Shown here in pieces: positions 35,237-43,383 of a stretch of DNA of 64,000 nt (positions are counted from its first letter, which is position 1; each line of letters starts with the position of its first letter). The position numbers and the translations under genes are program-made. The notes below the pieces were generated by a model. That model was not told where the DNA came from. It saw nothing but the letters and a program-made list of their open reading frames with translations, and searched no databases. The stretch covers positions 22,615-86,614 of the forward strand of contig JAOXSA010000253.1 in assembly GCA_025800245.1 (NCBI GenBank). The letters are read 5' to 3'. Source of the stretch: Amphritea sp. (GTDB lineage: Bacteria; Pseudomonadota; Gammaproteobacteria; Pseudomonadales; Balneatricaceae).

Positions 35237-36685
35237 TCAGTGACCTGCGGCAACCTGAGCCACCATCTCTTCCGGCTTCAGCAAACCGTGATTATACAGC
35301 ACGTCATCACCAAACCAGCACAGGTCTTCGTGCAAGCTGACAACCTCACCCACGATAATCAATGCAGGCGTCGGCAGTTTTGCTTCAGCCTGTTTCTCTG
35401 CCAGATCTGCCAGAGTACCAGTCAGAATCTTCTGATCAGGTGTTGTACCTCGTGAAACAATTGCCGCTGGCGTAGTCGATGCACGTCCATGGGCGATCAG
35501 TTGCTCACAGAGAAACGGCAGATTATTCAGCCCCATATAGAACACCACTGTCTGATGGGGATACACCAGCTCAGAAAAATTCACATTAGGCGTATTGTTT
35601 TTCAGGTAACCCGTAATCAGCGTCACAGACTGAGCATGATCCCGGTGCGTCAGAGGGATACCGGCATAAGTTGAGCAGGCACTGGCTGCAGTAATGCCGG
35701 GCACCACCTGAAACGGAATATTGTGACCTTTAAGTGCCTGAAGCTCTTCACCGCCACGACCAAATACGAAAGGATCACCGCCCTTCAGGCGCAGTACACG
35801 CTTACCCTCAAGGGCATACTTAACCAAAAGATCGTTAATCTGACCCTGTGCCACGGCATGATTATCCCGGCGTTTGCCGACAAAGATTTTCTCAACGTCG
35901 CGCGGACACAGATCAACCACTTCCGGGGAAACCAGTTGGTCGTACAGCACAATATCTGCCTGCTGCATCAGACGCAGCGCCTTGAAGGTCAGCAGTTCCG
36001 GATCACCGGAGCCACCACCGACCAGATAAACTTCGCCCACCTGATGATCCGGATTGCTCTGCTCCAGCGCTTCCTGCATCAGCATTTGCGCCGCTTCTTC
36101 GCAACCGGTAAACATCTTCTCAGCAACCTGGCCCTGCAGGGTTTTCTCCCAGAATGCCCGTTGCTCATCCGGCTTCTTAAAGCGGGCTTTAACCTGATCT
36201 TTAAACTGCGAAACAAGTTTGCCCAGACCGCTATAACCCTGAGGAATCCAGGTTTCCAGCTTAGCCCGCAACAAACGCGTCAGTACCGGCGACTCGCCAC
36301 CGGAAGAGACACCGACAATGACCGGTGAACGATCAATTATCGCCGGGAAGATAAAGGAACAGAGGGATGGATCATCTGCAACACTGACCGGCAGATTGCG
36401 CTGCTGCGCATCGAAATGTACGCGCTGATTCAGCAGTTTGTCATCGGTCGCGGCGACAACCAGATCGGCATTATCAAGCAGTTCCGGATGGTATTCACCA
36501 ACAACAACCTGGCCATTATGTTGCTCTATCAGGTTCTCCAGCTCAGGCAATACTGCCCGGCTAACCACCAGGGGCCTGGCACCGGCGCGCACCAGAATGC
36601 TGGCTTTACGCATAGCAACCTGACCACCGCCGACAATAACAACCGTGCGGTTTTCCAGTTTGAAAAACAGTGGCAGATAATTCAA
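35237..36685 (-). CDS. cysG: Siroheme synthase (multifunctional CysG)
   Basis: 482 residues. The N-terminal dehydrogenase/ferrochelatase domain starts NYLPLFFKLENRTVVIVGGGQVAMRKASILV. The C-terminal uroporphyrinogen-III methyltransferase domain has VYLVGGGSGDPELLTFKAL, LRLKGGDPFVFGRGGEE and GITAASACSTYAGIPLTHR. The start is a TTG at 36685 with GGAG eight bases upstream; it gives exactly the family N-terminus, whereas upstream ATGs add non-homologous residues. It makes precorrin-2 and siroheme. Its divergence from the B12-dependent methyltransferase gene, with shared half-sites between, hints at a link to corrinoid supply. Confidence 0.93.
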   Translation of the reverse strand: MNYLPLFFKLENRTVVIVGGGQVAMRKASILVRAGARPLVVSRAVLPELENLIEQHNGQVVVGEYHPELLDNADLVVAATDDKLLNQRVHFDAQQRNLPVSVADDPSLCSFIFPAIIDRSPVIVGVSSGGESPVLTRLLRAKLETWIPQGYSGLGKLVSQFKDQVKARFKKPDEQRAFWEKTLQGQVAEKMFTGCEEAAQMLMQEALEQSNPDHQVGEVYLVGGGSGDPELLTFKALRLMQQADIVLYDQLVSPEVVDLCPRDVEKIFVGKRRDNHAVAQGQINDLLVKYALEGKRVLRLKGGDPFVFGRGGEELQALKGHNIPFQVVPGITAASACSTYAGIPLTHRDHAQSVTLITGYLKNNTPNVNFSELVYPHQTVVFYMGLNNLPFLCEQLIAHGRASTTPAAIVSRGTTPDQKILTGTLADLAEKQAEAKLPTPALIIVGEVVSLHEDLCWFGDDVLYNHGLLKPEEMVAQVAAGH

Positions 36686-36805
36686 CTCACACTCTCCTGA
36701 TACAACTGATCGGGTGCCAGGCATCCGATTCGGAACAAAGTCCTGATAAAGCATGGGACTAATGCGGCAATGTAGCAAAGAAAGGTCCGAAAAAATATCT
36801 CAGGT

Positions 36806-36850
36806 GCGACCCGTCCGGTACTGACACGACAGCAGTGTACTCAATGCGAC
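36806..36850 (-). promoter_or_regulatory. Triple GTCGC-type half-sites, 20-bp period
   Basis: GCGAC at 36806–36810, ACGAC at 36826–36830 and GCGAC at 36846–36850 stand exactly 20 bases apart. Read toward cysG (minus strand) they are TTGTCGCATT, CTGTCGTGTC and GGGTCGCACC. The helical spacing fits an AraC-type activator such as the GlxA-family regulator encoded at 38987. They lie 120–165 bases upstream of the cysG start. Confidence 0.5.
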
Positions 36851-36937
36851 AAATACTCAGAATATTATTAAGTCTCCGATATCCCACCGAAACAAGCAGT
36901 TAAAGCACTCAGATAGCGAATATCCCTACTTTTTAAG

Positions 36938-36972
36938 TGACGCCAGGACATAGAATCATGTCGCCAGGAGAT
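36938..36972 (+). promoter_or_regulatory. Direct repeat TGWCGCCAGGA, 21-bp spacing
   Basis: TGACGCCAGGACAT at 36938–36951 and TGTCGCCAGGAGAT at 36959–36972 match at 12 of 14 positions and are 21 bases apart (two helical turns). They lie ~130–160 bases upstream of the mttB-like ATG. This is the geometry of an AraC-family activator site. The same TGTCGC core recurs upstream of the corrinoid and hydantoinase operons. Confidence 0.6.
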
Positions 36973-37099
36973 CAGCCTGCAAACGCCCCGCAAACGATAC
37001 TGAGCCCATAACTGCCAACGGGGCTGTTGCTATTCAACACCAATAACAAAACGTTCTGGCATTTTTTTAATCAGGCCCGTCTGAATTCGGAGTAACACA

Positions 37100-38671
37100 A
37101 TGAGCGAAACAGAAACCCCAACAAAAGCACGTCGCGGCGGTCGCCGTGGCGGTGGTCGCGCAGCACGCCAGGCAGCCGCAGGCCAGTCAGCACCGATCGT
37201 GCCATACATCACCCGTAACATCCCATACTTCGAAGTACTGGATGATAAAGGCCTGAGCCTGATCGAAGAAAACGCTGAAACCATTCTGAATGAAGTGGGT
37301 ATCGAGTTCCGTGATGATGAAGAAGCGCTGCAGATCTGGCGTGACGCCGGTGCGACCGTTGAAGGTCAGCTGGTTAAATTCCCACGCGGTATGTGTCGTT
37401 CCATCATTCAGGCATCTGCACCATCTGAATATACTCAGCACGCCCGTAACCCGGAGCGTAACGTTGTAATCGGTGGCAAGAACACCTGTTTCGTACCTGC
37501 TTACGGTGCGCCATTTGTTTACGACATGGAAAAAGGCCGTCGTTACGCGACCATCGAAGATTTCGAGAACTTCGTAAAACTGGCATACATGTCTCCTGCC
37601 CTGCACCACTCAGGCGGTACTATCTGTGAGCCTGTTGACCTGCCGGTTAACAAGCGTCACTTCGACATGCTGTACGCACACATGAAATACTCCGACAAGC
37701 CTTTCATGGGCTCTGTAACAGCACCAGAGCGTGCTGAAGACAGCGTCGAGATGTGTAAAATTCTGTTCGGTGACGATTTCTACGATGAAAACGGCAAGCC
37801 GAAAACCTTTATGACCAGCCTGATCAACGCGAACTCGCCAATGACGTTCGACGACACCATGCTGGGTGCGGCAAAAGTATACGCACGCAACAACCAGGCT
37901 TGTGTGGTAACCCCATTCATCCTGGCAGGCGCAATGTCTCCGGTAACCGTAGCCGGTACCGCTGCTCAGACTCTGGCAGAAGCGATGGCCGGTATGGCAT
38001 TCGTTCAGCTGGTTAATCCAGGTGCTCCGGTTGTATTCGGTAGCTTCGCAAGCTCCATCTCCATGCAGTCAGGCGCACCGACTTTCGGTACTCCGGAACC
38101 TGCACTGGTACTGTACGTTATGGCTAATCTGGCACGTCGTCTGGGCGTTCCATTCCGTTCCGGTGGTGGTTTCTGCGCAGCAAAAGTACCTGATGCTCAG
38201 GCTGCATCTGAAGCGGCTAACACCCTGAATGCTACCGCACTGGCAGGCGTAAACTTCGCTCTGCACACCGCAGGCTGGCAGGAAGGTGGTCTGGTAATGG
38301 GTTATGAAAAGTTCGTAATGGATGCTGACCTGGCTGGCATGGCGTGCACTATGCTGAAAGGCGTTGATCTGTCCGAAAACGGTCAGGCAATGGACGCGAT
38401 CCGCGAAGTAGGTCCGGGTAACCACTTCCTGGGCTGTGCGCACACTCAGGCTAACTTCAAGACTGCGTTCTACCTGTCACCACTGACCGATAACAACAGC
38501 TTCGAGCAGTGGGATGCGGAAGGTCGTAAGACTCACGAAGAGCGCGCTCACGCACTGTACAAGAAGATGCTGAGCGACTACCAGGCTCCGGCACTGGATC
38601 CTGAAGTTGATCAGAAGCTGCGCGATTATATCGAAGAACGCAAAGCGTCCTTCCCGGATTCAAATATCTGA
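37100..38671 (+). CDS. MttB-family corrinoid-dependent methylamine methyltransferase (non-pyrrolysine)
   Basis: 523 residues, trimethylamine-methyltransferase superfamily (TIM barrel), with the proteobacterial hallmarks EVGIEFRDD, ALHHSGGTICEPVDLPVNKRH and GSVTAPERAEDSVEMCK. There is no in-frame TAG, so it belongs to the non-pyrrolysine group whose members demethylate quaternary amines (glycine betaine, proline betaine, carnitine and relatives). It would pass the methyl group to the Co(I) corrinoid protein encoded at 45230. The first ~30 residues are an Arg/Gly-rich basic tail (KARRGGRRGGGRAARQ) outside the barrel. Codon use is strongly biased to CGT, GGT, CTG and AAC, as in highly expressed genes. 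A strong terminator follows, so it is monocistronic. Confidence 0.88.
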   Translation: MSETETPTKARRGGRRGGGRAARQAAAGQSAPIVPYITRNIPYFEVLDDKGLSLIEENAETILNEVGIEFRDDEEALQIWRDAGATVEGQLVKFPRGMCRSIIQASAPSEYTQHARNPERNVVIGGKNTCFVPAYGAPFVYDMEKGRRYATIEDFENFVKLAYMSPALHHSGGTICEPVDLPVNKRHFDMLYAHMKYSDKPFMGSVTAPERAEDSVEMCKILFGDDFYDENGKPKTFMTSLINANSPMTFDDTMLGAAKVYARNNQACVVTPFILAGAMSPVTVAGTAAQTLAEAMAGMAFVQLVNPGAPVVFGSFASSISMQSGAPTFGTPEPALVLYVMANLARRLGVPFRSGGGFCAAKVPDAQAASEAANTLNATALAGVNFALHTAGWQEGGLVMGYEKFVMDADLAGMACTMLKGVDLSENGQAMDAIREVGPGNHFLGCAHTQANFKTAFYLSPLTDNNSFEQWDAEGRKTHEERAHALYKKMLSDYQAPALDPEVDQKLRDYIEERKASFPDSNI

Positions 38672-38694
38672 TAAGACGTCGCGAACATATAAGA

Positions 38695-38730
38695 AACGCC
38701 GCCATGGAGCCTATCCCGGCGGCGTTTTTC
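38695..38730 (+). terminator. Rho-independent terminator
   Basis: Stem AACGCCGCC/GGCGGCGTT with a ~14-base loop and five T, about 25 bases after the mttB-like stop. Confidence 0.85.
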
Positions 38731-38986
38731 TTTATAAAATAACCGTTACTATAATAATGATCTCAAAAGTTCCTGCTGCCACTATCGGGACCATAATCCC
38801 GAAAAGATAAGAAGCAAAGCTGCCAACTGAAGGCCTTTCGTGCAAAGCGAATGCTGTCCTGAATGTGCAGTTCTGACAATAATAATAGTGTGAACCCGAT
38901 GGGCGTTTCGCAACTCGCCCAGCAGAGGCTATGCTCAATACATAGCTGTACCGAGTTCACCTGATGTATTAAACAGTGAGAAAAGC
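38731..38986. other. Spacer upstream of the GlxA-type regulator gene
   Basis: About 255 bases. They hold several short dyads (TCGGGA/TCCCGA at ~38784–38801, GGGCG/CGCCC at ~38901–38920, GCTATG/CATAGC at ~38928–38945, GTGAAC/GTTCAC at ~38890–38960). One may be an autoregulatory site. The TGTCGC pair seen at the other promoters is absent here. Confidence 0.4.
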
Positions 38987-39979
38987 ATGACATCTCCGCT
39001 CCAGGAAGAGAACCTATTCAGTTTTGGCTTTCTGCTTGTACCTAAGTACTCGATGATTGCAGTGACCACTGCCATTGAGCCTTTACGCATGGCAAACCGA
39101 CTGCTCGAGAAAGAGCTCTATAAATGGCCGGTAATCACTCTGGATGGCAACCCGGTTGCTGCCAGTAACGGCCTGATGATCGCACCGGAATACTCGATCG
39201 ACAACGCCCCTGACGTAGATGTTATGTTCATCTGCTCCGGCGTCGATGTATCCGGCGTCTTTACCAAGGACTTGCAGAAACACCTGCACCAGCTGGATCG
39301 CCAGGGTGTAAAACTCGGCGGCCTCTGCACCGGTACCTATCTACTGGCCCGTTCCGGGCTGATGGATGGCTACAGCTGTACAATCCACTGGGAAAATATG
39401 GCCAGCATGCGGGAAGAATTCCCTAATTCCCGGGTCAGTGACGAGTTGTATGAGATTGACCGCGACCGCTACACCTGCGCTGGCGGCAGCGCGCCGATGG
39501 ACATGATGCTGAAACTGATTACCGACACCAACGGCGGTAAACTGTCAGCCAATATCTCCGAACAGTTTATGTGTGACCGGATTCGTGGCCGCCATGATCG
39601 TCAGCGCACCCCGCTGCAACTGCATCTGGGCTCCGGCCAGCCAAAACTGATCGAAGCGGTGACATTGATGGAAGCCAACATCGAAGAGCCGATGAGTGTT
39701 GACGAGATCTCGCAACTGGTCGGCGTATCCCGTCGTCAGCTCGAGCGCCTGTTCCAGAAGTATCTGAACTGTGTACCTACCCGCTACTATATGGACCTGC
39801 GCCTGAACTGCGCTCGCCGCCTACTGCTGCAGACAGATAAATCTGTAGTGGATGTATCCCTGGCCTGTGGCTTTGTTTCAGCGCCCCACTTCTCCAAGTG
39901 CTACCGGGACTATTTCGGACTGCCGCCAAGAGACGAGCGCAAGCTGCGTAAAGCCGGCACCGATGATCAGGGGGTATAA
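38987..39979 (+). CDS. GlxA-family (DJ-1/AraC) transcriptional regulator
   Basis: 330 residues. The N-terminal DJ-1/PfpI-type domain (~10–195) has the nucleophile-elbow cysteine in GGLCTGTYLLARSG. The C-terminal AraC/XylS HTH domain (~220–320) has VDEISQLVGVSRRQLERLFQKYL and VSLACGFVSAPHFSKCYRDYFG. This is the layout of GbdR, CdhR and other regulators that sense quaternary amines and carnitine. It sits between the methyltransferase and activator genes, so it most likely activates this pathway; the paired half-sites at the cluster promoters are its expected targets. Confidence 0.85.
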   Translation: MTSPLQEENLFSFGFLLVPKYSMIAVTTAIEPLRMANRLLEKELYKWPVITLDGNPVAASNGLMIAPEYSIDNAPDVDVMFICSGVDVSGVFTKDLQKHLHQLDRQGVKLGGLCTGTYLLARSGLMDGYSCTIHWENMASMREEFPNSRVSDELYEIDRDRYTCAGGSAPMDMMLKLITDTNGGKLSANISEQFMCDRIRGRHDRQRTPLQLHLGSGQPKLIEAVTLMEANIEEPMSVDEISQLVGVSRRQLERLFQKYLNCVPTRYYMDLRLNCARRLLLQTDKSVVDVSLACGFVSAPHFSKCYRDYFGLPPRDERKLRKAGTDDQGV

Positions 39980-40000
39980 CCCTTATCCTTCAGACACAAA

Positions 40001-40026
40001 AAACCGGACAGATGTCCGGTTTTTTA
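40001..40026. terminator. Bidirectional terminator
   Basis: Stem AAACCGGACA/TGTCCGGTTT followed by T on the plus strand and preceded by A. It ends the regulator gene and the convergent corrinoid-activator gene. Confidence 0.85.
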
Positions 40027-40048
40027 TCTTTATCCTGACTGACTACGA

Positions 40049-42076
40049 TCAGGATGCTTTACGTACCCGACGACGACGGCCACCGGCACGGCCTTGCGGC
40101 GCGGTATTTACCACCCGACGCTCCGGCAGATCCACTTCTTTGGCCAGCTCAGCGAACGGATCAGTCAGGTGAGGAATCGCCATTGACTGCACAAAGTGAT
40201 CCTGGAACTTAGCTTCTGTCGCGGTCTCAATCTTCTCAACCCGACGCAGCACACCTTCAATCTCATTACGCTTGTTACGGTTCAGTAGCGCAATACGTGC
40301 ACCGGTACCAGCAGAGTTACCCACAGGCCCCACTTTCGCCAGATCACAGTCAGGGATCAGGCCCAGTACCATGGCGTATTTCACATCGATATGACTACCG
40401 AAAGCACCCGCCAGCGATACACGATCAACCTTAGTAATGCCCAGATGATCCAGCAGCAACTGAGTACCCGCGTACAGTGCCGCCTTAGCCAGCTGAATAG
40501 CCCGAACATCATTCTGAGTGATCGCCAGTGTCTTATCACCTTCATGCAGGATGTAGGAGAACGTACGGCCATTGGCAACAACCCGCGGTGACTTTTCAGC
40601 AATTGCCGGATCAATCACACCATCAGAATCGATAACACCGGCCAGGAACAGCTCCGCCAGCACTTCAATGATACCGGAGCCACAGACACCGGTAACACCG
40701 GTCTTTTTTGTCTCATTAGCAAACTCGGGATCATCGGACCAGAGATCAGAGCCGATCACCTTAAAGCTCGGTTCCAGCGTCTCGCGATCAATACGGACAC
40801 GCTCAATCGCACCCGGGGCAGCACGCTGACCACAGCTGATCTGCGCACCTTCAAATGCAGGGCCCGTCGGGCTGGAAGCCGCCAGCAGACGATCTTTGTT
40901 ACCCAGCACCACTTCGGCATTGGTACCCACATCCACGATCAGCGTAATGTCATCCACCTGGTCCGGCCGCTCCGCCAGAATAACACCGGCGGTATCAGCA
41001 CCGATGTGACCAGCGATACACGGCAGCACGAAGCAACGCGCCTGCGGATGCAGATGAATATCCAGCTCAGATGCTTTCAGGGTTACCGAACGATCGGTCG
41101 CCAGCGCAAAAGGTGCAGAACCCAGAGGCGTCGGATCAATACCCAAGAACAGATGGTGCATGATCGGGTTACAAACCACGGTCAGTTCAAGAATATCACT
41201 GACTTCAACACCCGCCTTGTCGGCCGCTTCTTTAGCCATAACACCGAAGGCATCACGGACCGCTTTGGTCATATCCTTATCGCCGCCCTCGTTCATCATT
41301 ACGTAGGACACCCGACTCATCAGGTCTTCACCAAAACGGATCTGTGGGTTCATCACAGAGGCGCTGGATACCACATCACCATTGCTCAGGTCACACAGGT
41401 GTGCCGCCACAGTGGTGGAGCCCAGGTCAACCGCCAGACCAAAGACTTTTTCTTTGACGCCTGGCCAGACCGCAATAATCTGATTCTGATCGGCAGTATC
41501 CTGATACACCGCCACAGTCAGTTGGCGCTCAGCACTGTCCAGCGCTGGCTGCAAGGCTTGCAGCACATTCAGATTAGTCGCAATCGCAGTAATCCAGTGC
41601 TGGTCGAGCAACATCTGCTGCACCCGGCGCAGATCCGACTGCGGTTCATCCATATTCGGTGGTGGTACCTGAACGGTAAACAGCTTAACCGCCGGATCAT
41701 GATCGATCTCAACCGCAGTCGCTTCTTTAACGATGTGCTGCTTGTGAACCTGGCTGTCAGAAGGAACATCGATAACCATATCGCCGAGAATCTGCGCAGA
41801 GCAGCCCAGACGACGACCGTGCATCAGCACTTCACTGTTGCGGCCCTCTTCACGCTCAGTCGGACCGGTGAGGTTCTCTGCCAGAGAAGTAATACCATGC
41901 TTAGGAAACTCGCCCACACTATGGATTACCTGACAACGACCACAGATACCGCGTCCACCACAACTGGACTCCAGATCCACACCCAATTGCTGTGCAGCCT
42001 GGAGTACCGAAGTACCGACCGGAAACTCACCCCTGAGACCGGTTGGCGTAAATACAACAGTAGCCTTATCAGACAT
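40049..42076 (-). CDS. RACo-like reductive activator of corrinoid proteins (DUF4445, ASKHA)
   Basis: 675 residues. The N-terminal plant-type [2Fe-2S] ferredoxin has Cys39, 45, 48 and 92 (CGGRGICGRC ... LGC). A linker follows, and then an ASKHA ATPase-like domain from ~210 (FGLAVDLGSTTVAAHLCDL, LIVDVGTNAEVVLG, GVCGSGIIEVLAEL, SLAGAFGSHIDVKYA). Such proteins use ATP to reduce inactive Co(II) corrinoid to Co(I). It lacks the C-terminal 4Fe-4S pair of methanogen RamA and so resembles RACo. The last ~17 residues are a basic Arg/Gly tail (GRAGGRRRRVRKAS). The gene is separated from its operon partners by an inverted-repeat element and a terminator. Confidence 0.88.
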   Translation of the reverse strand: MSDKATVVFTPTGLRGEFPVGTSVLQAAQQLGVDLESSCGGRGICGRCQVIHSVGEFPKHGITSLAENLTGPTEREEGRNSEVLMHGRRLGCSAQILGDMVIDVPSDSQVHKQHIVKEATAVEIDHDPAVKLFTVQVPPPNMDEPQSDLRRVQQMLLDQHWITAIATNLNVLQALQPALDSAERQLTVAVYQDTADQNQIIAVWPGVKEKVFGLAVDLGSTTVAAHLCDLSNGDVVSSASVMNPQIRFGEDLMSRVSYVMMNEGGDKDMTKAVRDAFGVMAKEAADKAGVEVSDILELTVVCNPIMHHLFLGIDPTPLGSAPFALATDRSVTLKASELDIHLHPQARCFVLPCIAGHIGADTAGVILAERPDQVDDITLIVDVGTNAEVVLGNKDRLLAASSPTGPAFEGAQISCGQRAAPGAIERVRIDRETLEPSFKVIGSDLWSDDPEFANETKKTGVTGVCGSGIIEVLAELFLAGVIDSDGVIDPAIAEKSPRVVANGRTFSYILHEGDKTLAITQNDVRAIQLAKAALYAGTQLLLDHLGITKVDRVSLAGAFGSHIDVKYAMVLGLIPDCDLAKVGPVGNSAGTGARIALLNRNKRNEIEGVLRRVEKIETATEAKFQDHFVQSMAIPHLTDPFAELAKEVDLPERRVVNTAPQGRAGGRRRRVRKAS

Positions 42077-42101
42077 AGAACAAACCTCTTGCGTACTTTT
42101 T

Positions 42102-42369
42102 TAGAACCTGCTCGTACTCATGCAACAGTAACTGTTGCGGCTAAAAATGCTTCAATCAAGGCGCGAGAAACGCAGTTTGGTTATTCCAAATAAGTGACGA
42201 GCAACACAGATAGAGGCTTTTTTAGCCGTAACCCGAAGGGCTGGCTCCATTACGGCCTCCAACTGCGTTGAAATACGCTCATTTAGAATGACTAAACCTC
42301 ATGTATTTCGCCTTGCTGGACACCATAATGGAACCAGCAGTTTTGTTGCATGAATAAGAACAGGTTCTA
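42102..42369. mobile_element. MITE-like inverted-repeat element (268 bp)
   Basis: The ends are imperfect inverted repeats: TAGAACCTGCTCGTACTCAT and TAGAACCTGTTCTTATTCAT, both running on into GCAACA. The interior has two further dyads (TTTGGTTATTCCAAATAA at ~42177–42193 and GGCTGGCTCCATTA / TAATGGAACCAGC at ~42239–42338). No coding capacity is present and no target-site duplication could be recognised. It splits the activator gene from the methyl-THF methyltransferase gene. Confidence 0.65.
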
Positions 42370-42400
42370 GTATCTAATTCTTAGGTATTGAAAACGAACA

Positions 42401-42436
42401 AAGTCCCGCAGGTTGGAAACGCTACGGGACTTTTTT
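42401..42436. terminator. Probable bidirectional terminator
   Basis: AAGTCCCG (42401–42408) pairs with CGGGACTT (42425–42432) and six T follow on the plus strand; the minus-strand side continues TTTGTTCG. It lies 25 bases beyond the stop of the minus-strand methyltransferase gene and probably ends the corrinoid operon. Confidence 0.7.
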
Positions 42437-42460
42437 ATACATACCGGATTGTCTTGCTTA

Positions 42461-43369
42461 TTAAGCTGGACGACGGCCGCGACGACCGCTGGTACGACGA
42501 CCGCGTGCACCTTCGCCCTCAGCTGCAGGCTCACGGAAACGCTGGATCCAGTTCATGCAATCCGGGTCACGACCCATCATTACGTCAGCACCCAGAGTCG
42601 CTGCGATAACTTCTTTGTGCAGCGGGTTCGCGATTGCAGAGGTCATACCCGCAGCAATTGCCATGCTCAGGAACGCACCGTTAACGCCGTCACGGTTTGG
42701 CAGACCGAAGCTGATGTTAGACGCACCACAGGTGGTATTTACTTTCAGCTCAGTACGCAGACGGTGGATCAGTTTCATTACCTGAACACCGGCAGTGTTT
42801 ACTGCACCAACAGGCATTACCAGTGGATCTACAACAACGTCAGATGCCGGGATACCGTAGTCAGCAGCACGCTCAACGATCTTCTTGGCTACGTCGAAAC
42901 GTACGTCCGGATCCTGAGAGATACCAGTTTCATCGTTAGAGATCGCGACAACCGCAGCACCGTACTTCTTAACCAGTGGCAGTACCTGCTCCATCTGCTC
43001 TTCTTCACCGGTTACAGAGTTTACCAGTGCTTTACCCTTGTACACTTCCAGACCGGATTCCAGCGCCTTAACGATAGAAGAGTCGATACACAGCGGCATA
43101 TCAGTGATGCCCTGAATCAGCTGGATGATTTCAGCCAGGATCTTAGGCTCATCAGCCAGAGGGATACCCGCGTTCACATCCAGGATGTGCGCGCCTGCTG
43201 CGATCTGAGCAAGAGCATCAGCTTCAACACGGCTATAGTCACCATTCTTCATCTCTTCAGCCAGCACTTTACGGCCGGTTGGGTTAATACGCTCACCGAT
43301 GATGGTGAATGGGCGCTCAAAGCCGATAACAACTTCTTTGGTTGCTGAGCTGATAATAGTATCGGTCAT
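42461..43369 (-). CDS. Methyltetrahydrofolate:corrinoid methyltransferase (AcsE/MtgA-like)
   Basis: 302 residues, pterin-binding TIM barrel. It carries TIIGERINPTGRKVLAEEM, HILDVNAGIPLADE, CIDSS and the cofactor-binding GASNISFGLPNRDGVN, all typical of AcsE/MtgA. In this setting it should move the methyl group from the methyl-corrinoid protein to tetrahydrofolate. The last ~20 residues form a basic Arg/Gly tail (ARGRRTSGRRGRRPA) that AcsE-type enzymes normally lack. It is the fourth gene of the corrinoid operon, 14 bases after the MetF-like gene. Confidence 0.88.
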   Translation of the reverse strand: MTDTIISSATKEVVIGFERPFTIIGERINPTGRKVLAEEMKNGDYSRVEADALAQIAAGAHILDVNAGIPLADEPKILAEIIQLIQGITDMPLCIDSSIVKALESGLEVYKGKALVNSVTGEEEQMEQVLPLVKKYGAAVVAISNDETGISQDPDVRFDVAKKIVERAADYGIPASDVVVDPLVMPVGAVNTAGVQVMKLIHRLRTELKVNTTCGASNISFGLPNRDGVNGAFLSMAIAAGMTSAIANPLHKEVIAATLGADVMMGRDPDCMNWIQRFREPAAEGEGARGRRTSGRRGRRPA

Positions 43370-43383
43370 TTTCTCACTCTCTC

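Larger units (their letters stand above)
36686..37099. promoter_or_regulatory. cysG–mttB divergent regulatory region
   Basis: About 410 bases with no gene. They contain the two sets of candidate activator half-sites listed separately, an AT-rich block (36850–36935) suitable for promoters, and a short GGAG-containing leader before the mttB-like gene. No B12 riboswitch core is visible. Confidence 0.55.

Noticed and set aside
36686..37099. Cobalamin riboswitch upstream of cysG or mttB
   Set aside because: The conserved B12-box core was not found on either strand; the paired half-sites explain regulation better.
37100..38671. Pyrrolysine-type trimethylamine methyltransferase
   Set aside because: The frame has no internal TAG, and no pyl genes are present; it is the non-pyrrolysine MttB subtype.
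41006..42193. Long plus-strand open frame antisense to the activator gene
   Set aside because: It is a shadow of the RACo-like gene and runs into the inverted-repeat element; no homology-like motifs.
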